Of a stretch of 64,000 bases of DNA, positions 16,351 to 24,209 are shown in pieces; the first letter of the stretch is position 1, and each line of letters begins with the position of its first letter. The notes beneath the pieces are model-generated. The model had not been told where the DNA came from. It was given only the letters and a program-made list of their open reading frames with translations, and did not search any database. The position numbers and the translations under genes are program-made. The DNA lies in NCBI GenBank assembly GCA_032620915.1, contig CP136052.1, positions 961,001-1,025,000 on the forward strand, in the 5' to 3' direction. This DNA is from Oscillospiraceae bacterium NTUH-002-81. GTDB lineage: Bacteria > Bacillota > Clostridia > Lachnospirales > Lachnospiraceae.

Positions 16351-17628
16351 TCCTGATTAAAGACGGCCGGGTCGTTGACCCGAAAAGAGGCATTGACGAT
16401 GTGCTGGACCTTCTCATCGAGGACGGCAAGATCAAGAAGATCGGAAAATATCAGCGCTCCGACGATTACGAGCGGATCGTGGAGGCCAAGGGGGCTCATT
16501 GTGGCGCCGGGGCTCATCGATGTGCATGTGCACTTCCGGGATCCGGGATTTGAATACAAAGAGGATATTGTCAGCGGTTCCAGGGCTGCGGCCAGGGGCG
16601 GCTACACCACCGTCATCTGCATGGCCAACACCAAGCCGGTGGCAGACAATTCCGACACCATCCATTACATTCTGGAAAAAGCGGCAGGCTGTGACGTCAA
16701 CGTGCTGACCTGCGGTTCCATCACCAAGGGGTTAAAAGGCGAAGAGCTGGTCAATATGGAAGAGCTGAAAGCCTGCGGCGCGGTGGGCTTCACCGACGAC
16801 GGCATCCCGCTGATGGATGAGAAACTGACCAAGGCTGCTATGGAAGAGGCCAAGCGGCTGGACGTACCTCTGTCCTTCCATGAGGAAGACAAGGCCTTCA
16901 TCGAGACACCCGGTGTGAACCAGGGAAAAGTATCCGAAAAGCTGGGCCTGGGCGGCGCTCCGGCGCTGGCTGAGGACGTGCTGGTGGCCAGAGACTGTAT
17001 GCTGGCGCTGCACACCGGCGCCAAGGTCAACATCCAGCACATCAGCTCCGCCAACTCCGTGCAGCTGGTGCGGCTGGCAAAGGAGATGGGCGCCCACGTC
17101 ACCGCAGAGGTGACACCTCATCATTTCTCCTTAAACGAGGATGCGGTGCTGACGAAAGGCACCCTGGCGAAGATGAACCCGCCGCTTCGTACCCGGGCAG
17201 ACCGGTACGAGCTCATTGAGGGCATCAAGGACGGCACCATCGACATCATCGCCACCGACCATGCACCCCATAGCAAGGAAGAGAAAGAGCGTCCCTTCAC
17301 CGAGGCACCCAGCGGCATCATCGGCCTGGAGACAGCCCTGGGCCTTGGCATCACCAAGCTGGTGCGCAAAGGTCATGTCACCGTCATGCAGCTCATGGAG
17401 AAAATGAGCCTGAACCCGGCCAAACTCTACAACCTGAACAAGGGCTACATCGAGGAAGGCGCGGATGCCGATCTGGTCATCTTCAGCGAGGGCGAGCAGT
17501 GGACCGTGGACGAGCATTTCGCCTCCAAAGCCTGCAATTCTCCTTTTATCGGCGAGAAACTGTATGGCAAGGTAAAATACACCATCTGCCGCGGAAAGAT
17601 CGTGTATGAGGATGGAGAGGAAAAGTAA
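16347..17628 (+). pseudogene. pyrC: Class I dihydroorotase (PyrC-type), frameshifted near its N-terminus
   Basis: The gene starts at 16347 (MILIKDGRVVDPKRGID) and runs in frame to about residue 48. There the run of five G at 16490-16494 shifts the frame by +1; with four G the text reads VEAKGLIVAPGLIDVHVHFRD. The rest is complete in the other frame to 17628: DVHVHFRDPG, MANTKP, GFTDDG, EVTPHHF, MNPPLR, IATDHAPHS, APSGIIGLET and SPFIG. These are hallmarks of class I dihydroorotase, about 426 residues when repaired. The family makes dihydroorotate in pyrimidine synthesis, but the operon context allows a catabolic ureide role. The cause may be a true mutation, homopolymer sequencing error or slippage. 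Confidence 0.87.
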
Positions 17629-17640
17629 ACTATGTTACAA

Positions 17641-17683
17641 TAAAATCCGGGGACTGTGTAAATGGTTTCCGGATTTTATTTTT
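17641..17683 (+). terminator. Terminator of the ureide operon
   Basis: Perfect 10-bp stem, TAAAATCCGG (17641-17650) with CCGGATTTTA (17669-17678), followed by T residues. It starts 13 bases after the dihydroorotase stop. Confidence 0.85.
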
Positions 17684-17690
17684 AAACGAA

Positions 17691-17785
17691 AAACCTCCCA
17701 TGTATCATGAAAGGGTTCGCCAACCGTATCACAAAACAAAGGAGGTTGTCCAATAGACAATCATCGTGTATCATTTGTAGTGCAG
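17691..17785 (+). repeat. Structured two-copy element, copy A
   Basis: About 90 bases that recur at 32582-32665. Shared parts are an outer stem (AACCTCC with GGAGGTT), an internal hairpin GGTT-CGCC-AACC, the run CAACCGTATCA then AAACAAAGGA, and a 3' hairpin TTGTC/GACAA (17746-17760). In copy B the last hairpin is ATGTCC/GGACAT, so paired bases change together. I do not recognise the family. It lies between the ureide-operon terminator and the HAD gene. Confidence 0.6.
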
Positions 17786-17845
17786 AACTGCAAATAGAAA
17801 AGTTGATGATAGATTTTGATGATTAGTAATAATGGGGGATTGAAA

Positions 17846-18529
17846 ATGGGAAAATATACGAAATTATTGTGGGATGTGGATGAGACGCTGCTGGATTTCA
17901 CCGCAGCAGAAAACAACGGTGTGCAGGCGGTGCTCCGGGCCTACGGCGTGGAACCGGATGCGGAAAAGATCGCCTGCTACAGTCGGATCAACGACAGTTT
18001 GTGGAAAGCCTGCGAGCGGGGCGAGATCACCCGGGATCATATTCTGGAAAGCCGGTTCCCGCTGTTTTTCAAAGAACTGGGCGTGGAAGGGGACGGTCTG
18101 GCGGCAGAACGTCTGTACCGGAAGCAGCTGGACGAATCCGCCGTCCTCATCGACGGGGCGCTGGAAATACTGGAACGGTTGTCCGGCCACTATGAAATGT
18201 ACGTCATCACCAACGGCGTATCCAAGACCCAGTACAGCCGTCTGAAAAAATCCGGCATCGACCGGTATATGAAAGACATCTTTGTGTCCGAGGATGCAGG
18301 TGCTCAGAAGCCCCAGAATGCCTTCTTTGATTACTGCCTGGAGCGGATGGGGCATCCGGCGCTGGAACAACTGCTGGTCATCGGTGACTCCCTGACCTCC
18401 GATATCCAGGGTGGCATCAACGCCGGGATCGACACCTGCTGGTTCGACCGGAAAGGAACAGGGGATACCCAGGGACGGGAAGTGACGTATATCATTCGGG
18501 CGCTGAAAGAACTGGAGGAGATACTGTAA
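17846..18529 (+). CDS. HAD-family hydrolase, YjjG-type nucleotidase
   Basis: 227 residues. HAD motif I WDVDETLLDF with both aspartates, motif II VITNGVSKTQYSRL, motif III Lys in GAQKPQNAFFDYCL, and motif IV VIGDSLTSDIQGGINAG. The alpha-helical cap and the GVSKTQ pattern fit YjjG/YfnB phosphatases, which dephosphorylate pyrimidine nucleotides, including non-canonical ones. The ATG at 17846 has a weak G-rich site before it; an upstream ATG at 17816 is less likely. It appears monocistronic, between copy A of the repeat and the long terminator at 18528. Confidence 0.85.
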   Translation: MGKYTKLLWDVDETLLDFTAAENNGVQAVLRAYGVEPDAEKIACYSRINDSLWKACERGEITRDHILESRFPLFFKELGVEGDGLAAERLYRKQLDESAVLIDGALEILERLSGHYEMYVITNGVSKTQYSRLKKSGIDRYMKDIFVSEDAGAQKPQNAFFDYCLERMGHPALEQLLVIGDSLTSDIQGGINAGIDTCWFDRKGTGDTQGREVTYIIRALKELEEIL

Positions 18530-18694
18530 AAGCTCAGCCGCGCCCATTCGCAGAACCGCGCATATATTATGCGCTCTCCGCTGCTGCGAGCTCATTTCTG
18601 CTCATGCACGGGCGCTCCGTCCATGCACAGGCGTCGCAGAATTTATGTGCAAGCACAACATCTCCGCTCTTTTATACATGGCTGAGCTTTTTTT
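18528..18694 (+). ncRNA. Long branched terminator or structured RNA after the HAD gene
   Basis: A perfect 12-bp outer stem, AAAAGCTCAGCC (18528-18539) with GGCTGAGCTTTT (18680-18691), ends in a T-run. It closes about 140 nt that fold further: GCGCATA/TATGCGC around a TAT loop, CTGCGA/TCGCAG, and two TGCATG-like arms. It overlaps the HAD stop codon. It can work as a terminator, but the size and branching are far beyond a normal one. Confidence 0.55.
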
Positions 18695-18766
18695 GCAAAA
18701 AACTCTATGAAGTTTCTTTGATTTACGGTATAATAAGGGAAGATACTGGATCAGGGGGAACAGATA

Positions 18767-19207
18767 ATGGACAATACAGGTAAAAAAGCAAAGCAGTCAA
18801 CCATCGGCTACCGGGAAATGCTTCCCTGTGGCTGTTATCTTGCAATAGAGGGAAAGAACGCTTATGTGGCATATGATTTCCTGAGCGTTTATCACAAGCG
18901 GGAAATGGAGTACCGGGTGCCGTTGGACAAGATCCACAAGCATCTGGAATATCTGAAGGAGAATCTCAAGGTATACGAGGAGACGAAGGATCAGATCCCA
19001 AAGATCGTCATGAGTGCCACCGGTAAGGGCGGCATGCGGATCTGGTACAACAACGAGTATCCGGGCGTGTGTATCGAGGGAGATTATTTCGCCGTGGAGA
19101 CGTGGGAAGAGTATGAGGTATATGAGAAGAGCTTCCTGCGGGCAGAAGAGATCGCGAAGAAGTATCTGGCGAAACATGAGGGTGAGAAAGTTGACAGCCA
19201 GGAATAA
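18767..19207 (+). CDS. Hypothetical protein
   Basis: 146 residues, soluble, with mixed charge and no signal peptide or membrane segment. The middle (YLKENLKVYEETKDQIPKIVM) looks helical, and GGMRIWYNNEYPGVCIEGDYFAVETWEEYEVYEKSF is rich in aromatics. I do not recognise a family. A TATAAT at 18729-18734 lies upstream without a clear -35. Its final codons contain the consensus promoter of the next gene. The start at 18767 follows a GGGGGAAC-type ribosome site. Confidence 0.7.
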   Translation: MDNTGKKAKQSTIGYREMLPCGCYLAIEGKNAYVAYDFLSVYHKREMEYRVPLDKIHKHLEYLKENLKVYEETKDQIPKIVMSATGKGGMRIWYNNEYPGVCIEGDYFAVETWEEYEVYEKSFLRAEEIAKKYLAKHEGEKVDSQE

Positions 19208-19219
19208 AAATAGTATAAT
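19191..19219 (+). promoter_or_regulatory. Consensus promoter of the CdaR-type regulator gene
   Basis: TTGACA (19191-19196), 17-nt spacer, TATAAT (19214-19219), a full match to the sigma-A consensus. It overlaps the 3' end of the preceding gene and lies about 40 bases before the start at 19260. Confidence 0.85.
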
Positions 19220-19259
19220 TATATTTTCCTAATACAAGACCAAAGGGGAGGAATCGATA

Positions 19260-20084
19260 ATGAATAAGAACACAACAGATATTACATTATCTGCATATTT
19301 TAATGATATTGTCATCGGCTACTACGAGGATGAAGATCTGGTGAAGTCTTTCGGCAAGAAATTCGGTTTTGATGTAGATAAGGATACATTTATGGCGGTT
19401 TCTTTCCTTTATCCGTCAGACGCTTATGTGACAGGGGAGGACAAGGAGCTGCTGAAGCCTGCGGCAGAGGCGATGATCCATTTTTCCGAGATCAATAAGA
19501 AGATCGGCGGCAGCCAGGTGATGATGGCTGATATGGGCTTGGTTGTTATTCTGATGAGCCATTCCAAACGGGACATGAGATATATGCTGAAGGATCTGGA
19601 GGACGAAGCCCTTCGTCAGCTGGAGAAGCTGGATTCCGATATGCGCGTGCGCGTCGGCATCGGCACCATGGAGAGCGGTATCAAGGGCATCAAGCACACC
19701 TACAAGAACGCACTGGATGCAGTGGCAGCAGGTGAGATCTTCAAGCCTGACCGTGTGATCCTGGAGTACGTGGGCATGGAGATCTACAGTGCCATCAACC
19801 AGATGGTAGTCAGCTACGGCGACCGCCTGACCCGCACCGTGCTCAAACAGCTGGGCGAGACCGAGAAGCAGGTGCTTTCCAAGTACTACAAGTGCAAGGA
19901 GGACGTGGCACTGACCGCCAAGCAGCTTGACATGACCGAGGAGGAAGTGCAGGCGAGCCTCAATCAGGTAAAGATCAACACAGGACTGGATGTCAGCGAT
20001 AATGAGGATAATTTTAAGCTTCATTTCATTACTATCGCCAAGAAGGTCCTGGAGAACGACGAGAGAATCAAACGCAGCCGTTAG
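19260..20084 (+). CDS. CdaR/PucR-type transcriptional regulator with a GGDEF-like middle and C-terminal HTH
   Basis: 274 residues. The central part (MRVRVGIGTMESGIKGIKHTYKNALDAVAAGE) matches the degenerate GGDEF-like domain of CdaR regulators. The C-terminal part (LTAKQLDMTEEEVQASLNQVKINTGLDVSDNEDNFKLHF) is a PucR-type helix-turn-helix. The N-terminal sugar-diacid domain of CdaR is absent, so the ligand is unknown. GGGGAGG precedes the ATG, a consensus promoter lies directly upstream and a strong terminator follows, so the gene is monocistronic. Targets cannot be told; purine or sugar-acid genes nearby are possible. Confidence 0.72.
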   Translation: MNKNTTDITLSAYFNDIVIGYYEDEDLVKSFGKKFGFDVDKDTFMAVSFLYPSDAYVTGEDKELLKPAAEAMIHFSEINKKIGGSQVMMADMGLVVILMSHSKRDMRYMLKDLEDEALRQLEKLDSDMRVRVGIGTMESGIKGIKHTYKNALDAVAAGEIFKPDRVILEYVGMEIYSAINQMVVSYGDRLTRTVLKQLGETEKQVLSKYYKCKEDVALTAKQLDMTEEEVQASLNQVKINTGLDVSDNEDNFKLHFITIAKKVLENDERIKRSR

Positions 20085-20130
20085 TCCGATCGGGATACAG
20101 CCGCGCAGAGCATCAGAACGTGCTTATTCG

Positions 20131-20174
20131 CTCCGGATATCCGTTGTATAGTCGGGTATCCGGAGTTTTTTTTT
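20131..20174 (+). terminator. Terminator of the CdaR-type gene
   Basis: CTCCGGATA (20131-20139) pairs with TATCCGGAG (20157-20165), followed by nine T. Confidence 0.88.
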
Positions 20175-20496
20175 GCGCGAGCAACGAGCCAGATCCGTGC
20201 TTGCGCGAGATCTTGGCGTTGCTAAGCGCCAGTGGCGCTTGTTTATCAAAGACCAAAACGGAGTGTAGATGCCGCGATAACCATGAGAAACTCGCAAAGC
20301 ATGTTTCTTATGGTTCGTGTATGATGTATCGAAAGAAATTGGAGAGGTGTGACTGCGTGGATGTTAGAAATGGTTATTTCAGGATATAATGACTGGTGAA
20401 GATACCGGATGCAGGATATAGAAAACAGGGATTATGCGGTTTTACGGCCTGCATTATAGTGCAGCCTGTATTTGAAGCAAAGGGAAAAGAGAAGCT
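20175..20496 (+). other. Gene-free stretch with nested inverted repeats
   Basis: No convincing coding. A 9-base direct repeat TTGCGCGAG occurs at 20173-20181 and 20201-20209. GCAACG/CGTTGC pair over 20181-20222. AAGCGCC/GGCGCTT form a hairpin at 20224-20240. AACCATGAGAAAC pairs with GTTTCTTATGGTT (20279-20315) with one G-U. The rest, to the symporter start, shows nothing clear. It may be a structured RNA or a small palindromic element. Confidence 0.4.
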
Positions 20497-21900
20497 ATGT
20501 TGAATGCGATTTTATCAAAATTAAATGATGTTATGTACACGTATGTGCTGATTTTTCTGCTGGTGGGAACCGGATTATATTTCACCGTGCGGACAAAAGG
20601 CGCCCAGCTGCGGCTTTTCAAAGATGCGTGTAAGGTATTGTTTGAAAAGGAAAGCGGTGATGGCGAGAAGAAGGGTGTTTCTTCTTTTCAGGCGCTGATG
20701 ATCTCCACGGCATCCCGGGTGGGGACCGGAAACATTGCGGGCATTGCCACGGCCATTGCGGCAGGCGGCCCGGGCGCAGTGTTCTGGATGTGGCTCATGG
20801 CACTGGTGGGGGGCGCGTCCGCCTTTGTGGAGAGCACCCTGGCCCAGATCTACAAGGTAAAGGACGGCAGCGGGTACCGGGGCGGCCCGGCCTATTACAT
20901 GCAGATGGCGCTGAAAAAACGCTGGATGGGCGTGCTGTTTTCTGTTTTGATGATCATTTGCTTTGCCTATGGCTTCAACGGGCTGCAGTCCTATAACATG
21001 TCATCGGCGCTGGCCTACTATATCCCGGATTACAGCAAGACCATCTGCCCTATGCTGGTGGGGTTGGTGCTGGCAGCGGCTTCCGCCTGGGTGATCTTCG
21101 GTGGCGTGCACCGGATTGGATTTATTACTTCTGTCATTGTGCCGGTGATGGCCATTGGCTATCTGCTGCTGGGCGCGGTGACGATCCTTATGCATCTGCC
21201 CCAGATTCCGGGCATCCTTGCCATGATCGTCAGCCAGGCCTTCGATGCCCAGGCGATTTTCGGCGGCTTTGCGGGCAGCGCCGTGGTCATCGGCGTGAAG
21301 CGCGGCCTGTTTTCCAATGAGGCCGGTATGGGCAGTGCGCCCAACGCCTCCGCTGCGGCAGAGGTGTCCCATCCTGTGAAGCAGGGCATGGTGCAGGTGT
21401 TGTCCGTGTTCATTGACACCCTGCTCATCTGCTCCGCCACGGCCATGATGCTCATTACCTCCGGTGTGGAGGGCGTCAGCGGCGTGCTGGACGGCATTCC
21501 CTACGTGCAGGCGGCGGTGCAGGCCAATGTGGGCACCTGGGGCATTCACTTTATCACGATTTCTATTTTTGCCTTTGCCTTCAGCAGCCTCATCGGCAAT
21601 TACTATTACACGGAATCCAACCTGCTCTTTCTGAAAAACAACAAGGTGTTGCTCTTTGCGTTCCGCTGTACCTGCCTGCTGGCCATTTTTCTGGGCGCAC
21701 AGGCAGATTTTGAGGTGGTGTGGAACCTGGCAGATGTGACCATGGGCTTCATGGCCATCGTCAATATTGCTGCCATTCTCCTGCTGGGCAATGTGGCGAT
21801 TCATGCATTGCAGGATTATGAGAAACAGAAAAAGCAGGGAAAAGATCCTGTATTTCATGCAAAAGATATCGGTCTGGACGATACAGAAGAATGGAAGTAG
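20497..21900 (+). CDS. Sodium:alanine-type symporter (AGCS family)
   Basis: 467 residues and strongly hydrophobic, with about eleven membrane segments. AGCS marks: GTGLYFTVRTKGAQLRLF near the N-terminus, ISTASRVGTGNIAGIATAIAAGGPGAVFWMW, STLAQIYKVKDGSGYRGGPAYYMQ, KRGLFSNEAGMGSAPNASAAAEV and GNYYYTESNLLFL. Members import alanine, glycine or glutamine with sodium. It stands alone, with no partner gene in the same direction nearby, and a weak purine-rich ribosome site. The substrate is assigned by family only. Confidence 0.93.
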   Translation: MLNAILSKLNDVMYTYVLIFLLVGTGLYFTVRTKGAQLRLFKDACKVLFEKESGDGEKKGVSSFQALMISTASRVGTGNIAGIATAIAAGGPGAVFWMWLMALVGGASAFVESTLAQIYKVKDGSGYRGGPAYYMQMALKKRWMGVLFSVLMIICFAYGFNGLQSYNMSSALAYYIPDYSKTICPMLVGLVLAAASAWVIFGGVHRIGFITSVIVPVMAIGYLLLGAVTILMHLPQIPGILAMIVSQAFDAQAIFGGFAGSAVVIGVKRGLFSNEAGMGSAPNASAAAEVSHPVKQGMVQVLSVFIDTLLICSATAMMLITSGVEGVSGVLDGIPYVQAAVQANVGTWGIHFITISIFAFAFSSLIGNYYYTESNLLFLKNNKVLLFAFRCTCLLAIFLGAQADFEVVWNLADVTMGFMAIVNIAAILLLGNVAIHALQDYEKQKKQGKDPVFHAKDIGLDDTEEWK

Positions 21901-22050
21901 CAGAAGTAAAGAATCAGACCAATATTTATGTGTCAATGATGGATGGGCATGAATTGGCATGCAGAGTACGGGGAACCCGGAGAGAGGGACAGTGTGCATG
22001 CATATATGGAGTGTGTGGCCTGGTATATAAAAAGTAGGAGGCGTTATCAA

Positions 22051-23184
22051 ATGCGATATGTGAAAACCGACGATTACGACAGCTTTGTCTGTCTGGCGGG
22101 CGCCTGCCCGGACACCTGCTGTGCAGGCTGGGAGATCGTCATTGATGAGCATTCCCTAGAAGCCTATGGGCAGCGGTCCCAAAAAGGGGATGCTTTCGCA
22201 AAACGGCTGGCACGGTCTGTGGACTGGGAGGAAAGTGTTTTCCGACAGACGAACCGCCGCTGTGCCTTTCTGGAGGATAATGATCTGTGCGCACTTTACA
22301 CAGCCATGGGGCCGGAAGCCCTCTGTGATACGTGCAGAAACTATCCCCGGCACATGGAAGAATTCGAGGGACTGCGGGAATATTCCCTTTCCCTGTCCTG
22401 CCCGGAGGCGGCACGGATCATCCTCGCCGGCAAAAATCCCCAGTCCTTCCTGACGGAAGAGGACGATATTGAGGACGAGATTTTTGACGATATGGATCTA
22501 CTGCTCTTCTCTCAGTTGGAGGACGCTAGAGCGGCTATGTTCGAAATTTTGCAGGATCAGACACTGAAAATGCAAAATAAGAAGGATTTGATCGTACATA
22601 TGGCCGCGGACATCCAACGCCAGATAGACGAAAATGAATATTTTAAAATTGATGAAACAATACAAAACTATAAAAAGAAAGAAAATAGTTTCAAAATAGC
22701 AAAAACTACCAAGCAAGACAAAATGACGGAATTTATGCAGAAAAAGGAGGAACTGAAAGAGCTGAACCATTTGGAACGACTGCGCCCGGAGTGGCAGGAG
22801 CTGCTGGACGCGGCAGAAGAAATGCTCTTTGCATCAGGCTGGGAAGCCTATGATCGGGAGACAGAAGACTTTGAAACGGCTCTGGAAACGGCAGACTGGG
22901 AGCGGATGGAAGAACGGCTGGTGCTGTCTCTTCTATACACATACTTCTGCGGTGCAGTGTACGACGGCTTCATCTATGCCAAGGCGGCGCTGACGGTATT
23001 CTCTGCCAGGTGGATCCGGGAACTGGTGCGGGTGGTGTGGAAGCAGAACGGGGGAAGCATTTCAAGAGAAGATATCATTGGCATTACTTATCGGTACGCC
23101 CGGGAGATCGAGCACTCGGATGAGAACCTGGGGGAGCTCATGGAGTATCTGGATGGACGGGAACCTGATTCCTTGTGCGGATAG
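22051..23184 (+). CDS. fliB: FliB-family flagellin lysine-N-methylase-like protein
   Basis: 377 residues. The N-terminal cysteine clusters CLAGACPDTCCAGWEI and RRCAFLEDNDLCALYTAMGPEALCDTCRNYPR are the family signature and probably hold a metal or Fe-S cluster. SLSLSCPEAARIIL follows, then a Lys/Glu-rich middle (YKKKENSFKIAKTTKQDKM) that looks coiled coil. FliB methylates flagellin lysines in Salmonella, but no flagellar gene is in this window, so the target may be another surface protein. The ATG at 22051 is chosen because TAGGAGG lies just upstream; a frame open from 21943 lacks such a site. The coiled middle is more AT-rich than the rest. Confidence 0.8.
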   Translation: MRYVKTDDYDSFVCLAGACPDTCCAGWEIVIDEHSLEAYGQRSQKGDAFAKRLARSVDWEESVFRQTNRRCAFLEDNDLCALYTAMGPEALCDTCRNYPRHMEEFEGLREYSLSLSCPEAARIILAGKNPQSFLTEEDDIEDEIFDDMDLLLFSQLEDARAAMFEILQDQTLKMQNKKDLIVHMAADIQRQIDENEYFKIDETIQNYKKKENSFKIAKTTKQDKMTEFMQKKEELKELNHLERLRPEWQELLDAAEEMLFASGWEAYDRETEDFETALETADWERMEERLVLSLLYTYFCGAVYDGFIYAKAALTVFSARWIRELVRVVWKQNGGSISREDIIGITYRYAREIEHSDENLGELMEYLDGREPDSLCG

Positions 23185-23238
23185 GTGTTTCATGATATCA
23201 TAATACTATGTAAAGGAATGAAGGAAGGGGATGTCAGA

Positions 23239-23641
23239 ATGCCAGAAATAATCATACCAGTTGGGATTTCAAATTTTAAAGAAATTCGACAGAATGGGTA
23301 TTACTATGTCGATAAGACGGGATTGATTAAAACATTATTGAAAACAACAGGGGCAAAAGTTACGTTGATTACTCGCCCGCGTCGTTTTGGAAAAACGCTG
23401 GGTATGCGTATGCTGGCTGATTTTTTTGACATCCGGGAAGATAATAAAAAACTGTTTGATGGCCTGTAGGTTTCATCAGATATCATTCTTTGTGGAAAGT
23501 GGCAAAATCAATGGCCAACCGTATTTTTGACATTCAAAAATGTGGATGGCCTGGATTTTGAGAGTGCTTATGAGATGCTGACATGATGAAAATCTAACCT
23601 ATGACTATCTCTATTCGTCGGAAGAAAATCTATGGAGTATA
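23239..23641 (+). pseudogene. Decayed AAA-ATPase (DUF1703/PD-DExK-associated type)
   Basis: The start reads like the usual family N-terminus: IPVGISNFKEIRQNGYYYVDKTGLI, ITRPRRFGKTLGMRML (Walker A type), FFDIREDNKKLFDGL. A TAG at 23467-23469 interrupts it. The same frame continues with VSSDIILCGKWQNQWPTVFLTFKNV to a second stop at 23584-23586. A fragment from the C-terminal half (YDYLYSSEENLWSI, 23591-23641) then appears after a large internal deletion. These proteins are common, often multicopy and poorly understood in gut Clostridia and Bacteroidetes. This copy cannot make a working protein. Confidence 0.8.
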
Positions 23642-23772
23642 TCTCCTTTAGGTGGATTGGTTGATAGTTTCTCGATAACTCTATTTTACCGTAAACTTTG
23701 AGGAGATATTTTATTTTGACAACATAAAAATGCCGTATTTATGCGGCTTTAGACGTTTCGCAAACGTCTAAT

Positions 23773-23909
23773 AACATACTTGACCGTAAGGAGAAAACCA
23801 GAATTGTCTATCTAGACAGAATTATAAAGGACAGCCGATAGAAGATATCTTTTCCAGATATAGAGGCGATACCAATCAATTTACGGTAACCACTGTTCGA
23901 AAATTTTAA
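23773..23909 (+). pseudogene. Remnant of a UTRA-type GntR regulator gene
   Basis: Two fragments of the C-terminal UTRA domain survive. ILDRKEKTRIVYLDRIIK matches ILDLKEETRIQYLDRTIE of the intact GntR at 28521. After an internal deletion and frame change, SRYRGDTNQFTVTTVRK matches SRYRGDRNQFTVTTVRK exactly except one residue. The helix-turn-helix half is gone. A hairpin AGACGTTT/AAACGTCT (23751-23769) and then a terminator flank it. It is evidence of a third regulator copy that once stood beside importer 1. Confidence 0.82.
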
Positions 23910-23913
23910 AAAC

Positions 23914-23961
23914 AAAAAATGCGAAGAATCCTGAGAAAACCCGGGTTCTCCGCATTTTTTG
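23914..23961 (+). terminator. Terminator after the GntR remnant
   Basis: AAAAAATGCG (23914-23923) pairs with CGCATTTTTT (23951-23960), with a partly paired AGAATCC/GGGTTCT interior. It is the surviving terminator of the lost regulator gene. Confidence 0.75.
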
Positions 23962-24040
23962 TACATATTGTCCAGGGGGAAGAAAACAGAAAATATATTT
24001 CGAAGCAGGGATGAAACAAAAAAGGAGGATAAAAAATATT

Positions 24041-24124
24041 ATGGGAAAGAATAAAAATTTAAGAAAAATAATAAATAAAAACAGGCAAAATAAAGCTATA
24101 AGAAATTGGCAATATACACAATAA
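24041..24124 (+). CDS. Candidate 27-residue basic small ORF
   Basis: ATG at 24041 with an excellent ribosome site (AAAGGAGGAT, spacer about 11 nt) and a stop TAA at 24122-24124. The peptide is Lys/Arg/Asn-rich with a net charge near +8 and no hydrophobic segment (begins MGKNKNLRKII, ends NWQYTQ). The surrounding DNA is very AT-rich and decayed, so the ribosome site may be a leftover. No function is proposed. Confidence 0.3.
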   Translation: MGKNKNLRKIINKNRQNKAIRNWQYTQ

Positions 24125-24157
24125 AAAGAGAGTAAAAAAGATTAGATGTTGTGATAA

Positions 24158-24186
24158 TTGACAATTGATGGGGGACGTTATATGAT
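24158..24186 (+). promoter_or_regulatory. Promoter of sugar importer 1
   Basis: TTGACA (24158-24163), 17-nt spacer, TATGAT (24181-24186). TTGTGAT and ATCACAA flank it as a further inverted pair. Confidence 0.8.
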
Positions 24187-24209
24187 GATATCACAACATA
24201 ATGACGATG

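Noticed and set aside
17691..17785. Fluoride or another known riboswitch as identity of the structured element
   Set aside because: The GGNGAUG and AAC core of the fluoride class is missing, and no other known core motif could be matched.
20120..20389. 89-codon plus-strand frame after the CdaR-type gene
   Set aside because: It starts inside the terminator hairpin and runs through inverted repeats; no ribosome site.
23185..23238. Upstream start for the AAA-ATPase pseudogene
   Set aside because: The family N-terminus begins at MPEIIIPVGISNF (23239).
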